Shown here: positions 16,819 to 24,957 of the stretch, one piece after another
Layout: every line of letters begins with the position of its first letter
Position numbering within the stretch: position 1 is the first letter of the stretch
Translations under genes and position numbers: made by a program
The notes under the pieces: generated by a model
Databases searched by the model: none
Seen by the model: only the letters and a program-made list of their open reading frames with translations
Told to the model about the DNA's origin: nothing
Source: an uncultured bacterium
GTDB taxonomy: Bacteria > Planctomycetota > UBA8108 > UBA1146
NCBI GenBank assembly: GCA_913056395.1
Contig: CAJXMG010000019.1
Span: forward strand, 1-50,858
Direction: 5' to 3'
Length of the DNA stretch: 50,858 nucleotides

Positions 16819-17529
16819 ATGGATCGTAGAAAAACCCTGTGGACGCTGTGGGCGGTGATTCCCGTTCTCGTGGCGATCTGGTGGTTTGGGCCGGGACAGG
16901 ACCTGCAGGCCCGCACCCGGCTCTCTTCCATCGTGGAAGAAGCCAGACTCTCTTCTGAAGCCGAGGACTGGAAGAAGGCGGTCGAACTCTACCAGCAAGC
17001 CCTGGCCGATGTTCCCGACGACGATATGGAAGCGATCCTGTGGTTGCGTCTTCAGACCAGTCACGCCGATTTCATGAGTGGCAATACCTGGGCCGGCATT
17101 ACGGCGATGGAAGAAGTCATGAATGAAGCGGCAACAGAGCAGCCGGATCTGGCCGACGACGCCCGAGCCCGCATCGCTGCGGCCCAATATTTCGCTACCT
17201 GGAAACTTCGACTCGAAGGGGCCAAGCCAGAAGTCTGGAAACCGGAAGCAGAAAAGGCGCGCCAACACTTCCGACTTCTCGCCGAAGAAGCGGAAAAGAA
17301 GAATCTCGCCAATGCCGCCGATCTGAAAAAGAACGTCGAGTCGGTGATCTGGCTTGAGCGCATGGATCTGGCAGAACTCAAGGCATTGCCTCTGCCAGGG
17401 GGTTGCTGACAGGGTTCTGGGCTCCTCGGTTCGAAGGGCAAAAACGGTAAACCCAATATCAGTGACAGTCGCAGCAAAGCCAACAACGTCGGTGCTTCCA
17501 GAGCACGTGCTACGGGTGGCGGATCCTGA
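16819..17529 (+). CDS. TPR-like membrane protein of the Bat cluster, possible selenoprotein
   Basis: The BatE position of the cluster. An N-terminal membrane anchor (TLWALWAVIPVLVAIWW-like, residues 6-23) is followed by helical TPR-type repeats (about 35-185). If UGA at 17407-17409 is a stop, the protein is 196 residues and ends LPLPGGC. The same frame stays open for 39 more codons to TGA 17527-17529, giving a Gly/Lys/Ser/Asn-rich tail that starts QGSGLLGSKGKNGKP and ends TGGGS. If UGA is read as selenocysteine the protein has 236 residues and a vicinal Cys-Sec pair. Support: a SECIS-like hairpin just downstream and a terminator 29 bases after the extended stop rather than 149 after the first. 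The TPR core is secure; the extension is inference. Confidence 0.6.
17421..17439 (+). promoter_or_regulatory. Candidate bacterial SECIS-like hairpin
   Basis: Starting 11 bases after the in-frame UGA, GCTCCTCG pairs with CGAAGGGC: eight positions with one C-A mismatch and one G-U pair. The apical loop is GUU at 17429-17431. The loop opens 19 bases after the UGA, and its first base is G. Known bacterial SECIS elements lie directly 3' of the UGA, with the loop roughly 16-37 bases away and a G among the first two loop bases, so the geometry fits. The stem is modest, and hairpins this size occur by chance; conservation in relatives would be needed. Confidence 0.4.
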
Positions 17530-17558
17530 TCACGGATCACAAATCTTGAATCAACATT

Positions 17559-17595
17559 GACCCCTTCAACCGCTCCGGTTGAAGGGGTCTTTTGT
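17559..17595 (+). terminator. Rho-independent terminator of the Bat-type operon
   Basis: A perfect 14-base stem, GACCCCTTCAACCG with CGGTTGAAGGGGTC, loop CTC, then TTTTGTTG. It ends the moxR-to-TPR transcription unit and separates it from the large gene downstream. Confidence 0.93.
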
Positions 17596-17705
17596 TGCAT
17601 CGGTCACTATTGTCAGCGATGATGATTTATCTCTTTTCTTTCAACGAATGATTCATCTCGTTGAAAGTCAAGACCCCCCGGGATCCCTCTGCAGAAAGAA
17701 CTCTC

Positions 17706-20700
17706 ATGATGGCAAATCTGCGTTTCCACCTGATCTTCGCTTCTGTCTTTACTTCCTGCATTCTCACTGCTGCAGACCTGCCTGCCCAATGTGGCGGAGC
17801 CATCCGATTGCAACCGGTACAGCCGGCGAGAGGTGTGGTCGCTCCTGTGATCATTGCCCCGGGTGTTCCCATCCCCCCCAACATCATCCTTGGTGAAGAT
17901 GGCGAAGTATTGATGCTGGCCGAGGATCCCGCTGTTGTGATGGAAACCAAATCAGAGGGAGAATCCGCTTCAGCCGATGCCCAGTCGTTCAAGGATGCCG
18001 TCGCCCAAATGAGCCTCCCCCCCAAAACTGTCGACAGGGTGATCCAGGCGAGACAGAAGATGCTTCTCGATCCTCCAGTAAAGCCCGCTGAAGACGCAGA
18101 GGTTGGCGAAAAAATCGCCTATCTGACCCAATTGATCACGGCCTCTGACTGGCAGGGTGTCGCCTCCATGATTTCCGCAGAAGCGGACTGTGAACCCTGT
18201 TTTGATCAGGTGATTGGACACCTCGCGGCAAGGGATGAATCAGTGACACCCGGTGATGTCCTGATGCTGCTCTCTCTCCGAACCCAGCTTCCTAACAAGG
18301 ACACCCTGAGTCACCTTGGCCAGTTGCTGAGAAAATCCCAAGCCCGTGGCAATGTCTCTCACCTGGTCAAGAAGCTCTCGGAAGGCCTCCCATTTATCGG
18401 TGGCATCAATCCCACTGACAGAGGACTTGCTTGCGACCTGCTGATTGAAGCGGGCCTGCATAAGGAAACTGTGGACTTTATGGATCCTCTCCCTGCAAGT
18501 GGAGAGGCTCCTGCTGAGCTGAGGGTTCGCCATGCGATCTACAATGTGGCAGTGGCGATGGATTTTGAAACCCCTGAGTTGGAACGCAGGAATTCCCTGA
18601 TTGTTGCCGCTGATTTACTTCTGGGTCTGTTTCCGGATTCAGAAGTGGAATCGAGACAACGCGCTCGTGCTTTGGAAAAATTTGCGGAACTCATCATCAT
18701 GATGCCCGCTGAGTGGAAAGAGGAATGGTACGGCAGCGCATTCACAAACGATAATCCTGGCCGATTGCTGGTTCTGGAACTGCTTCACCGGCATGCACAG
18801 CTGGCCAAGGCGAGGAATATCAATCCTCTCGAACTCCTGAATGTTCTCGACTCTCTCAGTGAGTTGACAACCGCTTTGCTGAAGGACGCCAACAACAAGG
18901 ACCTTAAAAGAGCATTGATGGATGATATTGCCCGAGTCTTTGTCATGGAAATGGATCGCAGTCTCAACAAGTCAGGGCGCAGAAACTCGTGGATTGAAAC
19001 CGCCGATCTCTCCCGAATAGCCCCGACTGCCACCTGGCTCCCTGAAGTGTCACCTGAGATTCGCCAGCCATTGGCAGAAAAATCGATTCGGATCCTTGCG
19101 ACCCAGGACGACCCCCAAAACGCTCTCGCCTTCGTTCGTCAAAGCTGCTCCGACGAAGCCATGGATGCAGACTCCCTTTCGGCAGCGCTGATCCAATCCT
19201 GGTCACAGAACCTCGACCCCAACCGCCCCGACGAAAACTACTTTGAGAGAAGGACGGTGACCTCTTCGGGGGTTTACTACTATCCGGGAATGATGGGCGG
19301 ACAACCGAGTGCTCCGCTTACCCGCTCCAAACAAAGAAGAAGCCTGAGGCAGTTGGCTGACGTTCTCGTGGAGTTCAAGAGCCTCGGCCTCAAGGATCTG
19401 GATTGGCCCGGATTGGTCAATGCCTTCACGGTTAGCCACAGTCGCGCCGAAGTGTATAGGGTTGAGGATATCGAGAAGATCTTCGGCCCCGTCGCCGAAC
19501 TGGATCCGCAGATTTCCATCGAGATCGCCCGCAGTCTTTGGAAACGACTCCAGCGAAACTGGCGTGATCCCAATGTTCAAAAGTCCGCCGGAACCCGCAG
19601 AACGACCAAGGAAATTCAACAGGAGGTGGAGCGAGGCTACTCTCTCGGCCAGACCCTTCTCGAATCGGCCTTCACCCAGGATCCCGAGTCATGGGAAGCC
19701 CGCGTGGTCAGCGCAAACCTCTATTTTGATCTGGGAGAATACTGGCGTGAACTCGACCCGGATCTGGAGCGCTACATTCCCCAAAGGGAGGCCGCATTCT
19801 CCAACTATCGTGAAGCCAGTGACCTTTACATGAATCAGGTGCTCTCGGGCAGTCAGCCCATTGATACCAGTCTCTACCTTCAGTGGTTTACTACCGCCCT
19901 CGGCGCCAGTGAGCTGAGTTTTCTGACGGTGACCACGCGACCGGAGAATGATCAGGTCATGAGAATTCTGGAAATCTTCAATGAACTCGATTCCCTGAAG
20001 AAATCCGCCCATCTCGAACAATTTTCCGTAGGAGTCGAATCTGCCATTGGAAACGTTCCCGCAGATCTCCGGTCAAGATTTGTTCGCCACGCCATGCGCA
20101 TCATTGAGGATCACCCCGCAGGAATGGGGACCCGCAGATTGGCGATGCTCTATGAAGACCTTGAAGCGGAAGTCGAATTCCATTGCAAGGTCGACGGCGG
20201 CACCGATGTCGGAACGGATCCATTCGGTCTTCACTTGTCACTGCGTTACACCGATGCCCTCGAGCGTGAATCCAAGGGTTTCGACATCTACCTCCACAAT
20301 CAGGTGTACACGCCGCTCGCCCAGCAGCCGATGGATTACAAGGACGATCTTGAAAGCCGAATTCGCGAAGCGTTCTCCGAGCACTTCGAAATCGTCGCCA
20401 TTCAATTCAACGATCCAGACTTCAAGCCCTTCTCCTTCAACCGTCCCGGCTGGATGGAAAAGTCATTCGCCTATGTGATCATGAAGGCGAAGGACGCTTC
20501 GGTAGACCTCATCCCTGAAGTCCGCATCGATCTGGATTTTGAAGATGGCACCAACGGATCCGTAAGAATCCCGGTAGTCACACCCGTGATTCCCATCGTC
20601 GCTTCCACCAATAGCACCCCACGACCCAAACACGGCTCAGCAAAAATCGAGCTCACCCTCGATGATCGTGAATTGGAAAATGGAACTCTGGGAATGGAGA

Positions 20701-21386
20701 TTCTTGCGGATGGTCTTGGGGTTCTGCCTCCATTGAATCAATTGGTTCCCAATTGGAAAAAAGCATTTGCGGATTCAGGATTCCAACTCGCAGAGGTCGA
20801 TGGCTTTCTCGATAACGGTCTGAACATTACCGAGATGCACGACGAGCTGATCGCGTCCAATCCAATGGCGACTCCGATCGTTGCCAAAACAGAGAGATCC
20901 TGGACGCTGCGATTCCAGAGAGATCTCACCGCCACAGGCGCCGCTGTTTTTCAGTTTCCGGAGGTTGCAGAAGGAAGTGACAGAGTCTGCAAACAATACA
21001 CGGACTTTGACATCGTCACTTTGGATTCTCCCACTGCCGAATTGTCATTGGCTAAATCCAGTGGGCTCGAGGTGTGGCAGATCGCTGCAGGTTTAATTGC
21101 ACTCTTGCTCGGTTTCAGATTTTTGAGAAGCAGTCCAGAGACCGCAGAGCACATCGACCCATGGAAGGTTCCCGAAACCCTCAGTGGTTTGAGCCTTTTG
21201 CAGTACTTGCAGAAAATTGAAAATTCAAATTCAATCGGAGACGAAGCCCTGGTCAAACTTCTTCAGGATGACATCCGTACAGTTGAATCTGCATTCTTCT
21301 CAGGAAACACAGATTCTCAGCCCGTTGAAATCGATCTGGGACAGCTGGCCAATGACTGGAAGAAGAGGGTCAGCGGAACAAAGTAA
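17706..21386 (+). CDS. Large exported, membrane-anchored protein of unknown function
   Basis: A 1226-residue protein with a signal peptide (MMANLRFHLIFASVFTSCIL, cleavage likely near 'LPAQ') and one C-terminal membrane helix (LEVWQIAAGLIALLLGFRF, about 1121-1139) followed by about 85 cytosolic residues. The exported part begins with a Pro/Val-rich stretch, then a long mainly helical repeat-like region (about 60-830), then a beta-rich part (about 840-1110) with paired segments such as FGLHLSLRYTDALERESKGF and SAKIELTLDDRELENGTLG. I do not recognise a family; the topology resembles an outsized BatD-like protein, and it follows the Bat operon directly, but the terminator at 17559 separates transcription. 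ATG 17706 is preferred to an in-frame TTG at 17661 because it opens the signal peptide. Confidence 0.8.
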   Translation: MMANLRFHLIFASVFTSCILTAADLPAQCGGAIRLQPVQPARGVVAPVIIAPGVPIPPNIILGEDGEVLMLAEDPAVVMETKSEGESASADAQSFKDAVAQMSLPPKTVDRVIQARQKMLLDPPVKPAEDAEVGEKIAYLTQLITASDWQGVASMISAEADCEPCFDQVIGHLAARDESVTPGDVLMLLSLRTQLPNKDTLSHLGQLLRKSQARGNVSHLVKKLSEGLPFIGGINPTDRGLACDLLIEAGLHKETVDFMDPLPASGEAPAELRVRHAIYNVAVAMDFETPELERRNSLIVAADLLLGLFPDSEVESRQRARALEKFAELIIMMPAEWKEEWYGSAFTNDNPGRLLVLELLHRHAQLAKARNINPLELLNVLDSLSELTTALLKDANNKDLKRALMDDIARVFVMEMDRSLNKSGRRNSWIETADLSRIAPTATWLPEVSPEIRQPLAEKSIRILATQDDPQNALAFVRQSCSDEAMDADSLSAALIQSWSQNLDPNRPDENYFERRTVTSSGVYYYPGMMGGQPSAPLTRSKQRRSLRQLADVLVEFKSLGLKDLDWPGLVNAFTVSHSRAEVYRVEDIEKIFGPVAELDPQISIEIARSLWKRLQRNWRDPNVQKSAGTRRTTKEIQQEVERGYSLGQTLLESAFTQDPESWEARVVSANLYFDLGEYWRELDPDLERYIPQREAAFSNYREASDLYMNQVLSGSQPIDTSLYLQWFTTALGASELSFLTVTTRPENDQVMRILEIFNELDSLKKSAHLEQFSVGVESAIGNVPADLRSRFVRHAMRIIEDHPAGMGTRRLAMLYEDLEAEVEFHCKVDGGTDVGTDPFGLHLSLRYTDALERESKGFDIYLHNQVYTPLAQQPMDYKDDLESRIREAFSEHFEIVAIQFNDPDFKPFSFNRPGWMEKSFAYVIMKAKDASVDLIPEVRIDLDFEDGTNGSVRIPVVTPVIPIVASTNSTPRPKHGSAKIELTLDDRELENGTLGMEILADGLGVLPPLNQLVPNWKKAFADSGFQLAEVDGFLDNGLNITEMHDELIASNPMATPIVAKTERSWTLRFQRDLTATGAAVFQFPEVAEGSDRVCKQYTDFDIVTLDSPTAELSLAKSSGLEVWQIAAGLIALLLGFRFLRSSPETAEHIDPWKVPETLSGLSLLQYLQKIENSNSIGDEALVKLLQDDIRTVESAFFSGNTDSQPVEIDLGQLANDWKKRVSGTK

Positions 21387-21891
21387 GTTGAAATTTTCAC
21401 CAATATTTCAGCCCACTGCTGCCCCAGAAATCGTCAGATATGTCATACCTGACTTACGTCTATTGCCTTTCATTTGTTTATTAACATTCTGATGGGACGA
21501 TATTGGGCAAGTTAGGGAAGTATAATTTTTGTATTCCCAGCTACCTGACTCTTCCTATCTATTATAGAGAAGCGCCTATTGCCGAATTACTGCTGCTAGA
21601 GACGTCTAAATCCTAAATTCAGCCTTGCTTGGCCTGTTCACAACTAATCTCGGTATTGTCCCGATAGTTCTATTACAAAAACTTTTGTTAGTGCATCGCA
21701 CATAACAACAGTATTGTTGTCGGTGTTGAGGATCTCTGAAGTAGGAATCCCGGTCATCACATTCTGTTTGAGACACCGGTCCGCTGTGAAGAGTCTTCAG
21801 CCGTAGTTTTTGTTGGTGTGTGTTTATTCCATTTCGTCAGGTTGTCCCAAAAGAGTTGGGCAACTGGCATATTTGCGAGAGGGTTATACCT
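21387..21891 (+). other. Long AT-rich leader region before the secreted protein
   Basis: These 505 bases hold no convincing gene and are clearly AT-richer than their surroundings. Small inverted repeats occur (ACAACA/TTGTTGT near 21706-21721, and the stronger hairpin at 21841-21864). The promoter of the secreted-protein gene must lie here, and the transcript probably has a long 5' leader. I could not place a -35/-10 pair with confidence and see no known riboswitch. Confidence 0.5.
21841..21864 (+). promoter_or_regulatory. Leader hairpin upstream of the ribosome site
   Basis: GTTGTCCCAA pairs with TTGGGCAAC: nine base pairs with a single bulged T, loop AAGAG. It ends 11 bases before the GAGAGGG ribosome site of the gene at 21892. 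It could stabilise the mRNA 5' end or bind a regulator; it does not cover the ribosome site. Confidence 0.5.
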
Positions 21892-23352
21892 ATGAGCAAC
21901 CTTTTTAGAGTGTCGGCAGTATTACTCGCCGTTCTGTTTACAAGCCCTGTGCTGGCTCAAACTGCAAAAATCAAGCACCCCGGTGCTGACGGAGTCTGGG
22001 GAACCGCTGATGACGAATTGCGCATGATTCAGCGTGATCCGGCTCTTCGCTTCTACAACACCGAAGGTCCTACCTGGGACATCGATCTTGAGGCCTGGAC
22101 CTGCACCGCTGTGGGTAAGGTTGTGACGATTCCTCTGGAGATCGACGGTGCACCTTACGCATTCGATGCCACCGAGATGATCGAGATTGGTCTCAATGGT
22201 GAGCTGACCCATGCCCCGATTGCGACTTCCCAGTTTGATCGAATGGCTGACATCAACGCCATGCCAGGTTCTCCTTACCTCAATCTTGGAGGAACTGAAC
22301 TGGCTCTCCTCTCGGGTGTGACCGAAGGTGTCGGTGGACCGCTTCGCTCAGGAGCTACTCGTTCGCTTTTCTCCACTCAGGAAGCCTTCCTGACCACCGG
22401 TTTTGAAGGTGTTACCACCCGTGGAGAGCGTGATGTGGCCAACACAATCGAGAAGATTGCAGCCAACCACTTCTCTTTGGTTGAAAACGCCTTGAATCTT
22501 CCGGGTGTTGCAGACGTCCTTCCTGCCGACTTCCGTGCTCGTAATGGAATCATCGACAATGAGGACGGCACTACCACTTACATTTACCCCATGCAAACTG
22601 CTGGCGTTTACAAGAGTGCCGGTCACGTCTACATCGATCCTCAGGACGGAGCCGAGTACCTGATTCCGGACCTGGTCAACGTTTACGAGCTTGCTGAAAA
22701 CACCGCTGCCGGTGAAGTCAGCTTCGTTGCTCCGGGAACCCCTTCCCATCTTGATGGTGATGGCAACCTCGTCACCGGAACCCCAGACTGCTTCGTGGTC
22801 GATGGTCTTCTGTGCATGTTCAACCAGGATCCCCGTTTCCCCGCAGAAGTGTTTGGTGCTTTCGAGCAAGCCATTCCGCGCGAAATGTTCATGCAGAACA
22901 TGCAGGGACAGGGCATTGACATGGTTGGATTCATGGTGGGTGACCACGTGATGTACGCCATGGAAGTCTTCACCACCCTGGTAAACCTTGACGGAATCGT
23001 TGAGGTTTCTGTTGAGCGCTGGCGCTACAACGACAACGGTAATGAGATCCGTTTCCGTGGAGGCGTTGATGAGCCCGACGGCATCACGCTGGTCGCGATC
23101 ATTCACACCGATAACGGTGGTTCCCTGGAGTTCAACATTCCGCTGGCGCCTGCCGTTGACGAAAACGGCGCTCCGGCTCCGGGTGCCCAGTTCGGTGCTC
23201 GCATTGAGTTCGACCTGATCCCGACTGCCAATGCAGCCAACGTGACCGGAATCACCCTTGAAGCCCGTCACGCAACAGAGGGCGTCAAGTTCTCAGAGCT
23301 GTTTGACCGTTGTGAGAACGATCCGGACAGCTGCATTCCTGACGCTGGATAA
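21892..23352 (+). CDS. Secreted protein of unknown function, probably highly expressed
   Basis: A 486-residue protein with a standard signal peptide (NLFRVSAVLLAVLFTSPVLAQ, cleavage after AQ). The mature part starts with HPGADGVWGTADDELRM, a motif style seen in planctomycete secreted proteins, and is acidic, rich in Gly, Ala and Asn, with no membrane helix, catalytic motif or repeat I can name. A Met-rich patch (AIPREMFMQNMQGQGIDMVGF) lies around residues 325-345. Arginine is written almost only as CGT/CGC, and GCT/GGT/CTT codons are common, unlike neighbours, which suggests strong expression. The AT-rich leader with hairpin and the strong terminator right after the gene point the same way. 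The ATG at 21892 has GAGAGGG eight bases upstream. A structural or surface-layer role is possible but unproven. Confidence 0.82.
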   Translation: MSNLFRVSAVLLAVLFTSPVLAQTAKIKHPGADGVWGTADDELRMIQRDPALRFYNTEGPTWDIDLEAWTCTAVGKVVTIPLEIDGAPYAFDATEMIEIGLNGELTHAPIATSQFDRMADINAMPGSPYLNLGGTELALLSGVTEGVGGPLRSGATRSLFSTQEAFLTTGFEGVTTRGERDVANTIEKIAANHFSLVENALNLPGVADVLPADFRARNGIIDNEDGTTTYIYPMQTAGVYKSAGHVYIDPQDGAEYLIPDLVNVYELAENTAAGEVSFVAPGTPSHLDGDGNLVTGTPDCFVVDGLLCMFNQDPRFPAEVFGAFEQAIPREMFMQNMQGQGIDMVGFMVGDHVMYAMEVFTTLVNLDGIVEVSVERWRYNDNGNEIRFRGGVDEPDGITLVAIIHTDNGGSLEFNIPLAPAVDENGAPAPGAQFGARIEFDLIPTANAANVTGITLEARHATEGVKFSELFDRCENDPDSCIPDAG

Positions 23353-23395
23353 ACCAAAATTTCCGAAGAGCGCTTACCGTGCTCAAGTGAAATCA

Positions 23396-23436
23396 AAATG
23401 GGTCTCGGTGATAGAATCACCGGGACCCATTTTTTC
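23396..23436 (+). terminator. Rho-independent terminator of the secreted-protein gene
   Basis: A 17-base stem (AAATGGGTCTCGGTGAT with ATCACCGGGACCCATTT, one U-G pair), loop AGA, and a run of six T. It starts 43 bases after the stop at 23352 and makes the gene a one-cistron unit. Confidence 0.95.
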
Positions 23437-23476
23437 TTATCTGGAAACGAATCCTCCTACACTTCATGCTGTAATC

Positions 23477-24151
23477 ATGACCTCGAAAACAACGATTCAC
23501 AGTTATCACCTACTCAGTGAAATATATGACCCCCTCGCTGCGATATGGTCGTTGGGTCATATATCCAAATCGAGAAACGAAGCCATTAAAAGAATTCTGA
23601 ACTTCCCTGATGTCCTGGTTATAGGGCCTGGAACGTGCACGGGGTTTCACGATTTCGAAAAGGGGAAGTGCAAATTGACCCTGATCGATTCCTCATCTGA
23701 AATGCTCGCGAAGAACGAAAATGCGTGGAGTGAAGAGTTCAAAAACAAACTGACAACGCATACTTGCGATATTCGATCTTTCAAACCCCAAAAACTCTAT
23801 GACTGTATCTGGTTACCCTATTTCCTGAATGTCTTCTCCCGTGAAGAGGTCGTTTCGCTTCTTTCCACCTTCAAATCATGGCTCAAAAAGGACGGAGAAA
23901 TCCATATCAGTGACTTTATGGCACCTGATCCACGAAGGATTCACCGCTTGTTGCAGGAAGTGTGGCATGGCTTGCCGATGGCATTTTTTCATGTTGTCAC
24001 AGGGAATGCGTGGCACTCGATTCATGACCTTCCCAAATTAGCTTCTGCCGCAGGACTAAAAGAAATTGAGATCAGACCTACTGGCTTTGGCCCCAAGGAT
24101 TACCCATGGATCGGAAACTTCGTGTGCAGAACGCCATCGACAAATTTCTGA
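23477..24151 (+). CDS. Class I SAM-dependent methyltransferase
   Basis: A 224-residue protein. SAM-binding motif I reads VLVIGPGTCTGF (about 45-56), motif II has LTLIDSSSEML with the acidic residue that contacts the SAM ribose, and later LYDCIWLPYFLNVFSREEVVSLL and LKKDGEIHISDF correspond to post-motif strands of the fold. The general layout is close to UbiE/COQ5-type enzymes, but the substrate cannot be read from sequence. The start ATG at 23477 has no clear Shine-Dalgarno site; the in-frame longer form would run through the terminator and was rejected. Its 3' end overlaps the next gene by 46 bases, which suggests the two are expressed and work together. The region is AT-richer than average. 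Confidence 0.85.
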   Translation: MTSKTTIHSYHLLSEIYDPLAAIWSLGHISKSRNEAIKRILNFPDVLVIGPGTCTGFHDFEKGKCKLTLIDSSSEMLAKNENAWSEEFKNKLTTHTCDIRSFKPQKLYDCIWLPYFLNVFSREEVVSLLSTFKSWLKKDGEIHISDFMAPDPRRIHRLLQEVWHGLPMAFFHVVTGNAWHSIHDLPKLASAAGLKEIEIRPTGFGPKDYPWIGNFVCRTPSTNF

Positions 24152-24957
24152 AACACACACTCTCTTATCGCTGGAGCTCTGCCCTTGCAGTACTGGGTGT
24201 GGGAGGATTAGCCCGATATGGATTTGATAACAGAGCTCAAGAGATCCTGCCGTATGACACTGCCGTTACGACTTTGGTGAGCTTTACTCTGGTTGTCTAT
24301 CAATGGGATTCATTAAAAGATTTGCTCGCTAATGGTTCCGAAGAAGGCAAGAAACCGGTTTCGCGACGACTTCTCATCTGTTTATGTTGCGCAATCCTTG
24401 GATGTTTTTATTCCGTTAAGCTACTTCCATTAAGCCTGTATGCGGAAATGCTTCTCGGTTGCAGCCTGATTGCTTTTTACTTTCTCCCCCTAAAAATTGT
24501 TCGCCGTCTACTGGACCGTATTTTGATCGTTCGCTGGGTGTTTCTCTCTACTTTGATTGGGGGAGCAGGAGTGTTGATCGGCGGGTCCGGTGAACAGATT
24601 TCAGCGAAGTTGCCACTCTTGATTCCAATGATTTGCGGAAACCTGGTGGTCTGCGATTACAGGGACCGCAGTGAAGACCTTCAAAATCCCAATAGAACCG
24701 GATATTCAGGGGATCGAAAACATGTGTTTCGGGATTTGACGCTACTGTTTGTCATTTCCCTGGTGGCACTCTTTGGAATCTCATACTTCCATGACTTGGC
24801 AATAAAGCCGTGGATTTTTGCAAACATGCTCTCATTTGGTTTGCTGATTGTAGCGAGCGGGCTGGATCGGTGGCCATGGAGGTTGACCCTGATCGCAGAT
24901 CTCGCATTATTCGCCGCAGCCATCACTCTTGCAGTGAATCAACCTTCTTCAGTCTGA
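24106..24957 (+). CDS. UbiA-like membrane prenyltransferase-family protein
   Basis: A 283-residue protein with about eight or nine membrane helices. Between helices, CDYRDRSED (near residues 184-192) resembles the second Asp-rich motif (DxxDxxxD) of UbiA prenyltransferases. In the expected place of the first motif (usually NDxxDxxxD) there is only YQWDSLKD (about 64-71), so that site is degenerate or diverged. UbiA enzymes attach prenyl chains to aromatic rings in quinone, haem or lipid synthesis. Overlap with a methyltransferase gene fits a small lipid- or quinone-modifying module. If the first motif is truly lost it may not be catalytic. The gene end overlaps the convergent coiled-coil gene by nine bases. 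Confidence 0.5.
   Translation: MDRKLRVQNAIDKFLKHTLSYRWSSALAVLGVGGLARYGFDNRAQEILPYDTAVTTLVSFTLVVYQWDSLKDLLANGSEEGKKPVSRRLLICLCCAILGCFYSVKLLPLSLYAEMLLGCSLIAFYFLPLKIVRRLLDRILIVRWVFLSTLIGGAGVLIGGSGEQISAKLPLLIPMICGNLVVCDYRDRSEDLQNPNRTGYSGDRKHVFRDLTLLFVISLVALFGISYFHDLAIKPWIFANMLSFGLLIVASGLDRWPWRLTLIADLALFAAAITLAVNQPSSV

Noticed and set aside
23258-23476. N-terminal extension of the 23477 methyltransferase
   Set aside because: It would start inside the upstream gene and read through the strong terminator at 23396.
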